Below are positions 1-9,226 of a stretch of 64,000 bases of DNA, one piece after another. How positions within the stretch are numbered: position 1 is the first letter of the stretch; every line of letters starts with the position of its first letter. The position numbers were made by a program, and so were the translations under genes. Source of the stretch: Cyanobacterium stanieri LEGE 03274 (GTDB taxonomy: Bacteria > Cyanobacteriota > Cyanobacteriia > Cyanobacteriales > Cyanobacteriaceae); contig NZ_JADEWC010000003.1 of the NCBI RefSeq assembly GCF_015207825.1, positions 62,001 through 126,000 of the forward strand, in the 5' to 3' direction. A model generated the notes under the pieces. The model saw only the letters and a list, made by a program, of their open reading frames with translations. It searched no databases and was not told where the DNA came from.

Positions 1-2
1 AA

Positions 3-824
3 ATTGCTATTTGGGCTAAATACTTAGCAAGGGTAAAAACTAAAGTTATCGTATCTGAACATAACACTTTGTCTGTTCATGCCAAAAATCAAACGGGTAG
101 TGAAAAATGGTCTCCATTATTCGCAAAACTATTTTATCCCTTAGCGAATGAGATTGTTACTGTGTCTCATGGTTCTGCTAAAGATTTAGCCAAAGTGACA
201 GGTATCCCACCGTCAAAAATAAAAGTAATTTATAACCCTGTTATTACACCAGAATTATTAGCAAAAGCCCAACAATCAATCAATCATCCTTGGTTTGAGG
301 CCCAACAACCACCAGTGATTTTAGCGGTCGGTAGATTAAATCAACAAAAAGATTATCCGACTCTTATTAAAGCATTTGCAAAAGTGAAACAAATAAAACC
401 TTGCCGTTTAATGATTTTAGGTCAAGGTCCTGAAAAGAAAAAACTTAATGATTTAATTAATCAATTAAATTTAAAAGAAGACATAATCTTACAAGGTTTT
501 GTCGAGAATCCCTATGCTTATATGAAAAAGGCAACAATGCTAGTACTATCTTCTCAATGGGAAGGGCTTCCCACCGTTTTAATCGAATCTTTGGCTGTTG
601 GTACCTCTGTTGTCTCAACTAATTGTCCTAGTGGTCCAGAGGAAATTCTTGATCATGGTAAATACGGTACATTAGTACCTATTTTAGATGTTAAACTTCT
701 TTCTGAAGCAATACTGGATATTTTATCAGGAGAAATTAAATCTATTGATACAGAATGGTTGGAACAGTTTACCTTAGCAAAAGTTACGCAACAGTATGTA
801 GATCTTTTTTCTGTTCCTCTTTGA
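3..824 (+). CDS. Glycosyltransferase, GT4 family (5' end outside the window)
   Basis: The reading frame is open from base 3, so the gene starts before the window and only about 273 C-terminal residues are visible. They form the donor-binding half of a GT-B enzyme: a linker with VILAVGRL, a LMILGQGP strand, and the retaining-GT motif EGLPTVLIE, whose two glutamates are spaced as in the E-x7-E motif that contacts the nucleotide-sugar. Enzymes of this class add sugars to lipid-linked or polysaccharide acceptors at the cytoplasmic face of the membrane. A TTG at base 69 could be mistaken for a start, but the residues before it continue the family sequence. It is followed by a GT2 gene on the same strand 95 bp downstream. 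The family is certain, the sugar and acceptor are not readable. Confidence 0.9.
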   Translation: MAIWAKYLARVKTKVIVSEHNTLSVHAKNQTGSEKWSPLFAKLFYPLANEIVTVSHGSAKDLAKVTGIPPSKIKVIYNPVITPELLAKAQQSINHPWFEAQQPPVILAVGRLNQQKDYPTLIKAFAKVKQIKPCRLMILGQGPEKKKLNDLINQLNLKEDIILQGFVENPYAYMKKATMLVLSSQWEGLPTVLIESLAVGTSVVSTNCPSGPEEILDHGKYGTLVPILDVKLLSEAILDILSGEIKSIDTEWLEQFTLAKVTQQYVDLFSVPL

Positions 825-919
825 AGGTATAAGCACAAAATGAATGTATAAATGCGCTTGTTTTGTTATTTAATTTGAGCAAATCACATATCATTAAATA
901 ATTATACTTCCCAGCAATC

Positions 920-1939
920 ATGACAAAAAAAGTAACCATTGTAACTTGTACTTTCAATAAAGGCGAGTCTAATAGAGCCTCACTACAAAGTATCATAGAT
1001 CAAACTTATCAAGATTTTGAGTACATTATCGTTAATGATGGTTCTACTGATAACACAAAAGAAATTTTAGATGAATTTACGGCACTCGATAATCCTCAGT
1101 TAACAATAATTCACCAAAAAAATAAAGGATTTATTGATAGCCTAATTGATACTTTAGAAGGAATTGATACCCCTTATATTGCCATTCATGGTGCGGGAGA
1201 TATTTCTCATCTAACAAGACTAGAAAAACAAATTGAACTATTAGAGTCTGACTCTTCTATCGGTGCTGTTGGCTGTCACGTAAGAAAATTAACACATGAA
1301 GGAAAAACTATAAGAACAACTAAAGATAAGAAAAATAAACTGTTAATAAATGATCCTCAAGAATTATTTTTTGGTAACTACTATACACATGGAGAAGTAA
1401 CCTTTAGGCGTTCAACATATATTCAAACTGGAGGTTATAGACGTTTTTTCAAATATGCTCAAGATATAGATCTATGGTTGAGAATGCTAGATTTTTCCAA
1501 GTTGGCAAAAATTGACTCTATTCTTTATGAACAAATATATATGCCTAATAGTTCAGTGGCTTCTGATTACAAAAAAGTGGAGTATCAAGCTAAGTTATTT
1601 TGTTTTGCCGTGTTTTTGTCAAAACAACGATTACAGGAAATTTCAAACCCCATTGAAGCAAAATGGGATAAGTTATTTGAAGAATTTTGTGATAATCTTG
1701 ACGACAAGGACAAAGACTTTATCAGTGGCAGAATAATGGAAACCGCTGGAATCAATTATATTCAAACTCGCAATAATGCTGTATTAGCAAATGCCGCCCG
1801 TAGAGTCCTCACAATAAACCCTGAAAATCATCCTTCCAAACGATATATAAAATTAAGAATTTTAAGTATTATAGATAAATTTGGAGATACTAAATTTTGG
1901 AAATTTTTAATTAGAAAACTATTCAATACTTTCTATTAA
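920..1939 (+). CDS. Glycosyltransferase, GT2 family
   Basis: This 339-residue protein has an N-terminal GT-A fold: the opening strand TIVTCTFNKG, then EYIIVNDGSTDNT, which binds the nucleotide of the sugar donor. The place of the metal-binding DXD motif is occupied by HGAGD (around residues 90-94), so only the last aspartate remains. The acceptor-side helix has the usual QDIDLWLRML pattern, with the acidic residues expected of the catalytic base. About 100 C-terminal residues are charged and unassigned. It follows a GT4 gene on the same strand, suggesting a shared polysaccharide or glycan pathway. Substrate unknown. Confidence 0.88.
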   Translation: MTKKVTIVTCTFNKGESNRASLQSIIDQTYQDFEYIIVNDGSTDNTKEILDEFTALDNPQLTIIHQKNKGFIDSLIDTLEGIDTPYIAIHGAGDISHLTRLEKQIELLESDSSIGAVGCHVRKLTHEGKTIRTTKDKKNKLLINDPQELFFGNYYTHGEVTFRRSTYIQTGGYRRFFKYAQDIDLWLRMLDFSKLAKIDSILYEQIYMPNSSVASDYKKVEYQAKLFCFAVFLSKQRLQEISNPIEAKWDKLFEEFCDNLDDKDKDFISGRIMETAGINYIQTRNNAVLANAARRVLTINPENHPSKRYIKLRILSIIDKFGDTKFWKFLIRKLFNTFY

Positions 1940-1978
1940 AAATACACAACCTGATATGTATAAAAATTATACTTAATG

Positions 1979-3052
1979 TTATAAATACTTCCCTGTTTGA
2001 CCAACAAAATTTTCTGGAGTAAATATATTAGTTAATTTAGCGTTTATAAATCTTAACTGACGTTGTTTTAGATAGAAAGGATATGTCAAAGCACGTAATT
2101 GTATAAACTCTTGTCTTTTCGACTCAGGCATTGAAACCCAGTCTTGATATTTAGGAACAGCTTTGGTAGTCAAAAAATTCTGCCATTTAGAGATAGTATT
2201 CTCCGGTTGTACTTCTTTAGCTCTGACTTGACTATTTTTAAATATTTTTTCTCTTAACGGTATATTTTCTTTTAGTAGCTTAATAGTTGATAAAAGAGAG
2301 TCAAAAGAACTAACTTCCAAATAATCCAATTCACTTTGTCTTTCTGCCTGATATGCAGATTCACACCCAAATATAGCGGGGACACCAGCCAACCAAGAGT
2401 TGTGAAGTTTTGACGCTGGTTTCCAAGTGTGATCCCAACTATAACCAAATTTACGGATGGCAACGATCGCATCTACTTCACTATAATCATTCCAAGAAGT
2501 GGGCGGAATAATTTGCCAATTTAAGTCTAATTCTTTTAGTGTTTTTTTCCAAGATGATTGTCGGAGTGGGAGAATAAGATTATTTTTTTGTCCAAAAAAA
2601 GCAATATTTTTAAAAAAATTACCACGTTGAGGATTTCTAGGAATTAGTCCAGGTTGTGTCCAAAAGGGAATATATGAACTTTCCCAAGAATTTAAAAATT
2701 TCTTATGCACTTGTTGTAAAGGATTTTGCACAACATGAAGTTGTGCATAGGGATGTCTTCCCCGATCGCCCTGTATCGCAACAAGTAATAATTGCGAGTT
2801 AGGCTTAAGAGTATCCGATAAAAGTGGTCGGTGAGAAATGCAAATCCCTTCCAAAGGTATCATATTAGTAAAATAACAAGGAAAGTTACTTTCTTTCAAA
2901 TATAAATAAGTTAATAATGTCCATGCGCAATCTCCAAACTCATGAGTTCCTTTCCGTATTTGCCATTGCCAATATTCACCAACATTTTTTGGCAATTCAT
3001 GAATAGAGCATTTTGATTCTGGTAGATAGAAGTAGATAGGTGGAATTATCAT
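1979..3052 (-). CDS. Hypothetical protein, possible GT-B-like glycosyltransferase
   Basis: A 357-residue protein without signal peptide or membrane segment. It is rich in Trp and Tyr. The segment around residues 215-250 (SWLAGVPAIFGCES, then a helix starting with YQAERQSELDYLEV) looks like the donor-side loop and capping helix of GT-B enzymes such as exostosin or GT1-like proteins, and the final third (LREKIFKNSQVRAKE and following) resembles the C-terminal helix of that fold. It sits between a GT2 gene and an HpsE-like GT2 gene, 71 bp downstream of the latter on the same strand, which supports a role in glycan synthesis. I do not recognise a named family; the glycosyltransferase call is inference from weak motifs and context. 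Confidence 0.55.
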   Translation of the reverse strand: MIIPPIYFYLPESKCSIHELPKNVGEYWQWQIRKGTHEFGDCAWTLLTYLYLKESNFPCYFTNMIPLEGICISHRPLLSDTLKPNSQLLLVAIQGDRGRHPYAQLHVVQNPLQQVHKKFLNSWESSYIPFWTQPGLIPRNPQRGNFFKNIAFFGQKNNLILPLRQSSWKKTLKELDLNWQIIPPTSWNDYSEVDAIVAIRKFGYSWDHTWKPASKLHNSWLAGVPAIFGCESAYQAERQSELDYLEVSSFDSLLSTIKLLKENIPLREKIFKNSQVRAKEVQPENTISKWQNFLTTKAVPKYQDWVSMPESKRQEFIQLRALTYPFYLKQRQLRFINAKLTNIFTPENFVGQTGKYL

Positions 3053-3123
3053 TAATTATTATATAAAAATATGTATTTTGAATTATATATTATGTGTGTT
3101 AAATAGGATATTAGATAAACAAT

Positions 3124-4041
3124 TTAGTAAGAAAAAGGACTCATTAATATATGTCTTAAAAGCTCCATTTCTCCCATACACACTACATCTTTTTTTAAGT
3201 TTTTTTTATTCTTTATATAAAATACAATAATTTTTTTTAAATCATTTATAAAATATAAAATAGTTATAAAAGGCTTTTGCCAATTAGAGTAGTTAAACAT
3301 CCTCACTTGATAACGACATAATCCATTTTGACGGAAGAATTTTTTTAAATATTCAGGCTCAAAACGTGATTGAGGAATAAAATGCTCTATTTCCATAAGA
3401 TGGTTGAACCAGATTTCCCAGCCTTGGTTAAAAATTTGGGATAGCATTTCTAAATCTTCATTGGTTTGAGGTAATAAGGGTTCTTCTGGTACGCTTTCTA
3501 GCCATGCTTTTTTCCTAATTACTATTCCTGCCCCAGGAGGATACATTTTTTTTCTAGTATCCTTATATTTTTCGTTATAACAATAGGTTTTATCTCCTTT
3601 GATTAGGGCAAAATAACGGGCAATTCTTTCAAATCCGGGAGGTGGTTCTACTTCAAATAAACCATGAATTTGACCACCGTAAGCCCCTGCGTTGGGATGT
3701 TGTTTACCAAAAATATAAGCCTCTTTTACCCAATTCTGACTTGGCAAGTTATCATCATCTAAAAAACCGATCAATTCTGATTGACAATTCTTTATAGCAC
3801 ATCTACGGGCATAAGCTAATCCCTGTCTGGTTTCTAAATAATATTTAATAGGATTAGAAAAATTCCAATTATTTTGATATTCTTTGATTACTTTGGCAGT
3901 ATTATCATTACTGTTATTATCAATAACTATTATTTCCCAGTTAATATCCTCTGTGTCAATTTGCTGTTTGAGTCTGTCGAGAACATCAGGGACTCTTTTT
4001 TCCCCGTTATAGGTACAGATGGCAACAGTAAAATCTATCAT
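3124..4041 (-). CDS. hpsE: Glycosyltransferase, GT2, HpsE-like
   Basis: A 305-residue inverting GT2 enzyme. Visible are the first strand AICTYNGEKRVPDVL, the nucleotide-binding IIVIDNNSNDNTAK, the metal-binding FLDDDNLP (DXD), the acceptor loop PPGAGIVIRKKAW, and the catalytic-base region TNEDLEML. The sequence resembles HpsE of the hormogonium polysaccharide locus of filamentous cyanobacteria. There the protein takes part in making the polysaccharide exported with type IV pilus-driven gliding. In a probably unicellular strain it more likely serves exopolysaccharide synthesis. An HpsA/PilX-like surface protein is encoded about 39 kb downstream, outside any common operon. Family sure, precise role inferred; the symbol is by resemblance only. 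Confidence 0.75.
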   Translation of the reverse strand: MIDFTVAICTYNGEKRVPDVLDRLKQQIDTEDINWEIIVIDNNSNDNTAKVIKEYQNNWNFSNPIKYYLETRQGLAYARRCAIKNCQSELIGFLDDDNLPSQNWVKEAYIFGKQHPNAGAYGGQIHGLFEVEPPPGFERIARYFALIKGDKTYCYNEKYKDTRKKMYPPGAGIVIRKKAWLESVPEEPLLPQTNEDLEMLSQIFNQGWEIWFNHLMEIEHFIPQSRFEPEYLKKFFRQNGLCRYQVRMFNYSNWQKPFITILYFINDLKKIIVFYIKNKKNLKKDVVCMGEMELLRHILMSPFSY

Positions 4042-4175
4042 AATGACAGGTGAGTTAATTTAATTAAACCTATTCTAAAACCTTTTTTCTGATTCTCAAC
4101 TCAATTCGTCAGGGAAAAACCAAGAATCAGTTATCCTAGAAAGCGTAAAGTTTCGGATGAGACTAGGGAATAGTC

Positions 4176-6674
4176 ATGAGTGGAGAGGGTAGAAAATCCC
4201 CTGATTGGGAAAGAATTGAAAGGGCTTTGTCGGTGGAGAGGGAATATGGTTATAAAAATTTGAAGGGGAATCAATATCGCTTCCATGAGTTTCTCTGTCT
4301 TAGTTTTGGGGGGATTCCTCCCGTGCTAAATTTGATGATTGCTTTTAAGTGGCAAAAAGTGGCGAAGGATTTTGCGGAGTATCCTCGACTAACTTTACAG
4401 GAAAAAAAAGATTTGATTGATTATGTGGAGAATTTCATTGATGAAGTAAAGGAAAAACAAAAGGAAGAAGCCGAAAGAAAAGAAGCGATAAAAGAAGATA
4501 ATATAATACCTTTTCCTTCTAAGGTGGAAACTGTAAGTGTAACTCCCAAGGTAAAGGAAACTGTTGAAAAGATTACTTTAAATAGTCCTGTAATTAACTT
4601 AAAGTGTGTCAATAATCGACAAAATAAGTTGTTGGAAAAGTTGGGTATTTATCGGGTTAGGGATGTTCTATTTTACTATCCTCGGGAGCATATTGATTAT
4701 GGTAATAAGATTGCCATTAAGGATTTGGAGGTAGGGGACACTGTTACGGTGATTGGGACGGTGAAGAAATGTTCTTGTTTTAGTAGTCCTAAAAATAAAA
4801 AACTTACTATTTTGAGTCTTGTTATTCGAGATAAGACAGGAGACTTAAAAATAAGCCGTTTTTTTGCGGGAAATTATTTTAGTAGTAGGGGATGGCAGGA
4901 GAAGATGAAGCGCTCTTATCCTATGGGGGCGTTAATTGCGGCTTCAGGGTTGGTGAAGGGAAATAAGTATGGTATCACCCTTGATAATCCTGAATTTGAG
5001 GTTTTGGATTCGGCTGGGGGTAATATTAACTCTTTGAAAATAGGTCGTTTGTTGCCTGTATATTCTCTCACCGAAGGGGTGGCGGCGGATTTAATTCGTA
5101 AGGCGGTGGTGGAGTGTTTACCAACTCTCTCGGAAATTGATGATCCTTTACCTGTTAATCTTAAAAGACAGTATAGCTTAGTTGAGCTACAAAGGGCGAT
5201 CGCCCATATCCATTACCCAGACAACCAAAAACAACTATCAGACGCTAGAAGAAGACTAATTTTTGACGAATTCTTTTACCTGCAACTAGGCTTCTTAGAA
5301 AGAAAAAAACAAGACAAACAAAACCGCCAAGCCTCCCCCTTCATCCCCCAAGGGAAACTCATCGAAGAATTTAACAAACTCCTCCCCTTCCAACTCACCG
5401 ATGCCCAACAAAGAGTAATCAACGAAATCGAAGCCGACTTAGAATCATCCTCCCCCATGAATCGTCTAGTGCAAGGGGATGTGGGCTCAGGAAAAACCAT
5501 CGTCGCCGTATTCGCCATCCTTGCCGCCCTCCAATCAGGGTATCAAGCCGCCCTCATGGCACCCACCGAAGTATTAGCAGAACAACATTACCGCAAGATA
5601 GTACAGTGGTTTAACCTCCTCCATTTGCCCGTAGAATTGCTTACAGGGTCAACCAAAATCGCCAAAAGGAGGGAGATCCATGCCCACCTCCAAAGCGGTG
5701 AATTACCCCTGTTAATCGGTACTCATGCCCTAATTCAAGATCCCGTCAAATTCCGTAACCTTGGTTTGGTCGTTATTGACGAACAACATCGCTTCGGAGT
5801 ACAACAACGCGCCCGTCTTTTGGCTAAAGGAAAAGCGCCCCATGTACTTACCATGACAGCCACCCCCATTCCACGCACCCTCGCCCTCACCCTCCACGGT
5901 GACTTAGACGTAAGCCAAATTGACGAACTTCCCCCCGGTAGGCAACCCATTCAAACTACGGTATTGGCAGGAAAACAGCGCACCCAGGCCTATGAATTAA
6001 TCAAAAGGGAAGTTGCCCAAGGCAGACAGGCTTATGTAATCTTTCCCATGATTGAAGAATCAGAAAAATTAGATGTAAAAGCCGCCGTAGTTGAACATCA
6101 AAAATTTAGCGAGAAAATCTTTCCCGATTTTAATGTGGGCTTACTCCATGGGCGTATGTCATCAGACGAAAAAGAAGCCGCCCTCACCGCTTTTCGGGAT
6201 AACCAAACCCAAATAATCGTCTCCACCACCGTTATCGAAGTAGGGGTTGACGTACCCAATGCCACGGTAATGTTAATTGAAAATGCCGAACGTTTTGGCT
6301 TGTCACAACTGCATCAGTTGAGGGGTAGGGTAGGCCGTGGCAGTCATAAATCCTTTTGTTTACTCATCAGCGGTAGTAAATCCCCCGATGGGGTACAACG
6401 GTTAAAAGTGTTGGAACAGTCACAGGATGGCTTTTTCATCTCAGAGATGGATTTAAGGTTAAGGGGGCCTGGGGAGGTGTTAGGCTCTCGTCAATCGGGT
6501 TTGCCTGATTTTGCCCTAGCGAGTTTGGTAGAAGATCAAGAAGTGTTGGTTTTAGCGAGGGATGCGGCGGAGAAGATTTTGTTACAGGATAAGTATTTGC
6601 AGGATGGCTCTAGTTTGAAAAATGAGTTAGCAAGACGTTATAAAAAGCTCATTGGTAGTGAAATGTTAACTTAA
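4176..6674 (+). CDS. recG: ATP-dependent DNA helicase RecG
   Basis: RecG drives branch migration and regression of stalled replication forks. The 832 residues comprise a charged N-terminal extension of about 130 residues typical of cyanobacterial RecG, an OB-fold wedge domain (about 160-300), helicase domain 1 with Walker A GDVGSGKT (about 433) and the RecG signature DEQHRFG (about 533), TATPIPRTLAL (motif III), and domain 2 with QLRGRVGRG (about 713). The ATG start lies just after a short AT-rich gap. Base usage within the gene changes: bases 4180-5160 are G/T-rich on the sense strand, a HIP1 site lies at 5197, and the next kilobase is strongly A/C-rich before returning to G-rich near 6290. 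Function certain. Confidence 0.97.
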   Translation: MSGEGRKSPDWERIERALSVEREYGYKNLKGNQYRFHEFLCLSFGGIPPVLNLMIAFKWQKVAKDFAEYPRLTLQEKKDLIDYVENFIDEVKEKQKEEAERKEAIKEDNIIPFPSKVETVSVTPKVKETVEKITLNSPVINLKCVNNRQNKLLEKLGIYRVRDVLFYYPREHIDYGNKIAIKDLEVGDTVTVIGTVKKCSCFSSPKNKKLTILSLVIRDKTGDLKISRFFAGNYFSSRGWQEKMKRSYPMGALIAASGLVKGNKYGITLDNPEFEVLDSAGGNINSLKIGRLLPVYSLTEGVAADLIRKAVVECLPTLSEIDDPLPVNLKRQYSLVELQRAIAHIHYPDNQKQLSDARRRLIFDEFFYLQLGFLERKKQDKQNRQASPFIPQGKLIEEFNKLLPFQLTDAQQRVINEIEADLESSSPMNRLVQGDVGSGKTIVAVFAILAALQSGYQAALMAPTEVLAEQHYRKIVQWFNLLHLPVELLTGSTKIAKRREIHAHLQSGELPLLIGTHALIQDPVKFRNLGLVVIDEQHRFGVQQRARLLAKGKAPHVLTMTATPIPRTLALTLHGDLDVSQIDELPPGRQPIQTTVLAGKQRTQAYELIKREVAQGRQAYVIFPMIEESEKLDVKAAVVEHQKFSEKIFPDFNVGLLHGRMSSDEKEAALTAFRDNQTQIIVSTTVIEVGVDVPNATVMLIENAERFGLSQLHQLRGRVGRGSHKSFCLLISGSKSPDGVQRLKVLEQSQDGFFISEMDLRLRGPGEVLGSRQSGLPDFALASLVEDQEVLVLARDAAEKILLQDKYLQDGSSLKNELARRYKKLIGSEMLT

Positions 6675-6719
6675 GCGTTGCTGATTTTAGATACAATTTA
6701 TCATTTAATTTATCATTTA

Positions 6720-6991
6720 AGGGAACAGGGAATGGGGAACAGGCAATAGTGATAATATTTTGTTTGAAGGCTTAGTTTTTTGCATCATTTAATTATATTT
6801 CATACGATGATTAATATTAAGTTTACATAAATCATTACAATAGAAAATCCCCCAGAAACGCTCAAATTTTACCAGTAAAAGAATACGGCGTTTTTGAATT
6901 TTTAGGATTAAGAAGTAGTTAAAAATATTTAGATTCTTCATTTATAGTTATAAATCATCAAAAACTGTTCCCTATTCCCCGTTCCCTGCCT
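6720..6991. repeat. Intergenic segment bounded by inverted GGGAAC-type repeats
   Basis: The 442-bp gap between recG and the GST gene carries a G-rich tract at 6720-6747 (GGGAACAGGGAATGGGGAAC and on) and its inverted counterpart at 6965-6991 (CTGTTCCCTATTCCCCGTTC and on). The enclosed 220 bp have no open frame of note, but include a stretch near 6785-6805 resembling one end of the 90-bp dispersed element found elsewhere in this window. GGGAACGGGCAATGGG-like tracts also occur at about 11193, 18310, 25200, 28071 and 53845, all between genes. No promoter for the GST gene can be named with confidence. Confidence 0.6.
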
Positions 6992-7116
6992 TAAGCCGAA
7001 AATTTTAACATAAATCACCCATGCTCCCAGATAACGAGATAAAAGACTTTTTCATCAACTCTTAAAAAACAAGTTAAAGTATAGATGTTAAGTTTTATGA
7101 AGACTGAGGTCGGTTT

Positions 7117-7911
7117 ATGTTAGAACTATATCAATTTGAATTATCACAATTTTCCGAAAAAGTACGTTTAATATTAGATTTCAAAGGTTTAGAATACAAA
7201 AAAATTGAAGTTACCCCCGGCATCGGGCAGTTAGAGGTTTTCAAGATTTCTGGACAAAGACAAGTACCTGTTTTAAAGGATGGTGACACGGTAATTAGTG
7301 ATTCTACGGAAATCGCTTTATATTTGGATCGTAAATACCCTGAAAAGCCCCTTATCCCGACTGATGCGGTGGCTAGGGGACAATGTTTACTCATGGAAGA
7401 ATGGGCGGATGAGTCTTTAGGTTTGAAGGGGCGTAAAACTTTTTTAGGGGCTCTTAATCAATATCAAAATTTCCGCACTGCTTTTTTACCCACTGATACC
7501 CCTGATTTATTAAAAAATATTGTTGGCTCTATCCCAGGAGATTTTTTAGGTGCCATTGGTAGTGATATATATAAACAAGCTCAGAGGGGTTTAAAACAAG
7601 ATTTAGAGGCTCTAAGTCTCATTTTACAAAATCAACCCTATTTAGTGGGTGATGAGCCTACTTTGGCGGATTTAACGGTGGCCGCCCTTAGCACCATTAT
7701 CAAATTTCCCGAAGTTGCTTATTATGATGTACCGATGGATATTACAGGAAAGGCTATTCCAGGTTTAGGGGATAATAGTGCCTATGAGCCTTTCTTTACC
7801 TGGCGCGATCGCCTTTACGCCCAATATCGTCAACCGTTAGATGATTCTAGCCGCAATAATGGCAATAGTGGTGGGGATGATAGTAAACCGACTTCCATCG
7901 AAATTGAATAA
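7117..7911 (+). CDS. Glutathione S-transferase family protein
   Basis: A 264-residue soluble protein with an N-terminal thioredoxin-like GST domain (residues 1-75). The usual Cys-x-x-Cys position is SQFSEK, so a serine would activate glutathione; the cis-proline motif QVPVL and the glutathione-contacting DSTEIALYL follow. The helical C-terminal domain contains the N-capping motif LVGDEPTLADLTVAAL (about 175-192). The last 25 residues are polar and low in complexity (SSRNNGNSGGDDSK). Such proteins detoxify electrophiles or peroxides, but the true substrate cannot be read from sequence. The gene stands alone, with a terminator 12 bp after the stop. Confidence 0.87.
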   Translation: MLELYQFELSQFSEKVRLILDFKGLEYKKIEVTPGIGQLEVFKISGQRQVPVLKDGDTVISDSTEIALYLDRKYPEKPLIPTDAVARGQCLLMEEWADESLGLKGRKTFLGALNQYQNFRTAFLPTDTPDLLKNIVGSIPGDFLGAIGSDIYKQAQRGLKQDLEALSLILQNQPYLVGDEPTLADLTVAALSTIIKFPEVAYYDVPMDITGKAIPGLGDNSAYEPFFTWRDRLYAQYRQPLDDSSRNNGNSGGDDSKPTSIEIE

Positions 7912-7923
7912 TTAATCATTATA

Positions 7924-7950
7924 AGGGGCGCTCTACAACGCCCTTTTTTT
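7924..7950 (+). terminator. Rho-independent terminator after the GST gene
   Basis: A GGGGCG stem pairs with CGCCC across an eight-base loop and is followed by seven T residues. It lies 12 bp after the stop of the GST gene and separates it from the permease gene downstream. Confidence 0.8.
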
Positions 7951-8051
7951 ATCCAAGGTTTTCTACCCATACTAATTGTTTTTCCACTATACTCGAAAAG
8001 ATTTTAAGATAAAAAATTAATTATAAAGATAGTGGAGGCTAAACATTTTTA

Positions 8052-9170
8052 ATGGTTCAATACCTTGTTTTCTTAACAATTTCCACGGGTTTATATGCCT
8101 TGTTTGCCCTCGGCTTAAATTTACAGTGGGGTTTTACAGGATTAATTAATTTTGGTCATGTGGCATTTATGACCATCGGTGCTTATACTACAGTTTTACT
8201 GAGTCTTGGGGGAGTCCCCATTTTTTTTGCTGTCATTGTGGGCATTGTCGGGGCTTCTTTACTAGGTTTATTAATGGGGGCTTCTACCCTTCGATTACGG
8301 GAAGATTATCTTGCCATTGTCACCATTGGTGTGGCTGAATTTCTCCGTTTGGTGGCACAAAATGAGGAATGGTTAACGAAAGGGAATTTTGGTATTCAAA
8401 GTTATCCTTTACCTTTTGGCTCTTTTCAACCTAATTTTGCGGGAAAGTTAATGATGATTTTTATTTTAACTTTTTTGGCTATTTTTGTAATTTGGCGTTT
8501 ATTTATTAATATTAAAAAACAGCTCAAAGGGGGAAAGGAAATACAGGGAAAAAGTTTTCAATTTTCCAAGGCAAGAGATGTATATATTAAAGGATTTATT
8601 ACTTTTTTATTAGTTTTAATTACTTATATTAATGGGGTAATTGCTCTCTATAATTATACCTATAAGTCAGGATTAATGTTATTAATGTTAATTGCCTTGG
8701 TCGGGGTTTATTATGGTTTAGATTTACTGGTTCATTCCCCTTGGGGTAGGGTTTTAAAAGCTATTCGAGAGGATGAAGAAATACCGAGGGCATTGGGTAA
8801 AAATATTTTTTGGTATAAATTACAGGCTTTTATGTTGGGAGGGGCGATCGCAGGTTTGGCTGGTTCTTTTTATGCTTGGCAATTTACCACTATTTATCCT
8901 AGTAGTTTTGAATCTTTAATTACTTTTAATGCTTGGATTATTATTGTGGTAGGGGGCGCTGGAAATAATGCAGGAACGATACTCGGTTCGGTAATTTTTT
9001 GGGCTTACGAGTCTTTAACTAGGTTTATTTCTGATAATTATGATTTTATAACTACAGCTCAATTAAGTTCTTTAAGAATGATGATTATTGGTTTAGTTTT
9101 AATGGTTTTAATTGTCTCACGACCTCAAGGAATTTTAGGTAAAAAAGGAGAATTATCTTTGGGTAAATAG
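8052..9170 (+). CDS. natD: Branched-chain/neutral amino acid ABC transporter permease (LivM type)
   Basis: A 372-residue inner-membrane permease of the LivM family with about nine or ten hydrophobic segments. The first helices contain NLQWGFTGLINFGHVAFMTIGAY, split here by the motif QWGF and INFGH, and the cytoplasmic EAA-like loop contains LKAIREDEEIPRALG, which contacts the ATPase. In cyanobacteria this subunit is NatD of the N-I neutral amino acid transporter, which works with NatA and NatE ATPases, the binding protein NatB and permease NatC. None of those partners is in this window, which is usual because nat genes are scattered in cyanobacteria. A 36-residue insert rich in Lys (about 150-185) lies between two helices. 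Family sure, assignment as NatD probable. Confidence 0.85.
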   Translation: MVQYLVFLTISTGLYALFALGLNLQWGFTGLINFGHVAFMTIGAYTTVLLSLGGVPIFFAVIVGIVGASLLGLLMGASTLRLREDYLAIVTIGVAEFLRLVAQNEEWLTKGNFGIQSYPLPFGSFQPNFAGKLMMIFILTFLAIFVIWRLFINIKKQLKGGKEIQGKSFQFSKARDVYIKGFITFLLVLITYINGVIALYNYTYKSGLMLLMLIALVGVYYGLDLLVHSPWGRVLKAIREDEEIPRALGKNIFWYKLQAFMLGGAIAGLAGSFYAWQFTTIYPSSFESLITFNAWIIIVVGGAGNNAGTILGSVIFWAYESLTRFISDNYDFITTAQLSSLRMMIIGLVLMVLIVSRPQGILGKKGELSLGK

Positions 9171-9175
9171 CTATC

Positions 9176-9199
9176 AAAAAACCCCCTTTAAGGGGGCTT
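9176..9199 (-). terminator. Rho-independent terminator, aroF
   Basis: A CCCCC/GGGGG hairpin with a TTTAA centre, followed on the minus strand by six T residues. It lies 28 bp beyond the aroF stop. On the plus strand it sits just after the natD-like stop and has a weaker T-rich tail, so it may serve both converging genes. Confidence 0.8.
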
Positions 9200-9226
9200 G
9201 TTAGTTAGATTATGTTAATTTAAAAT

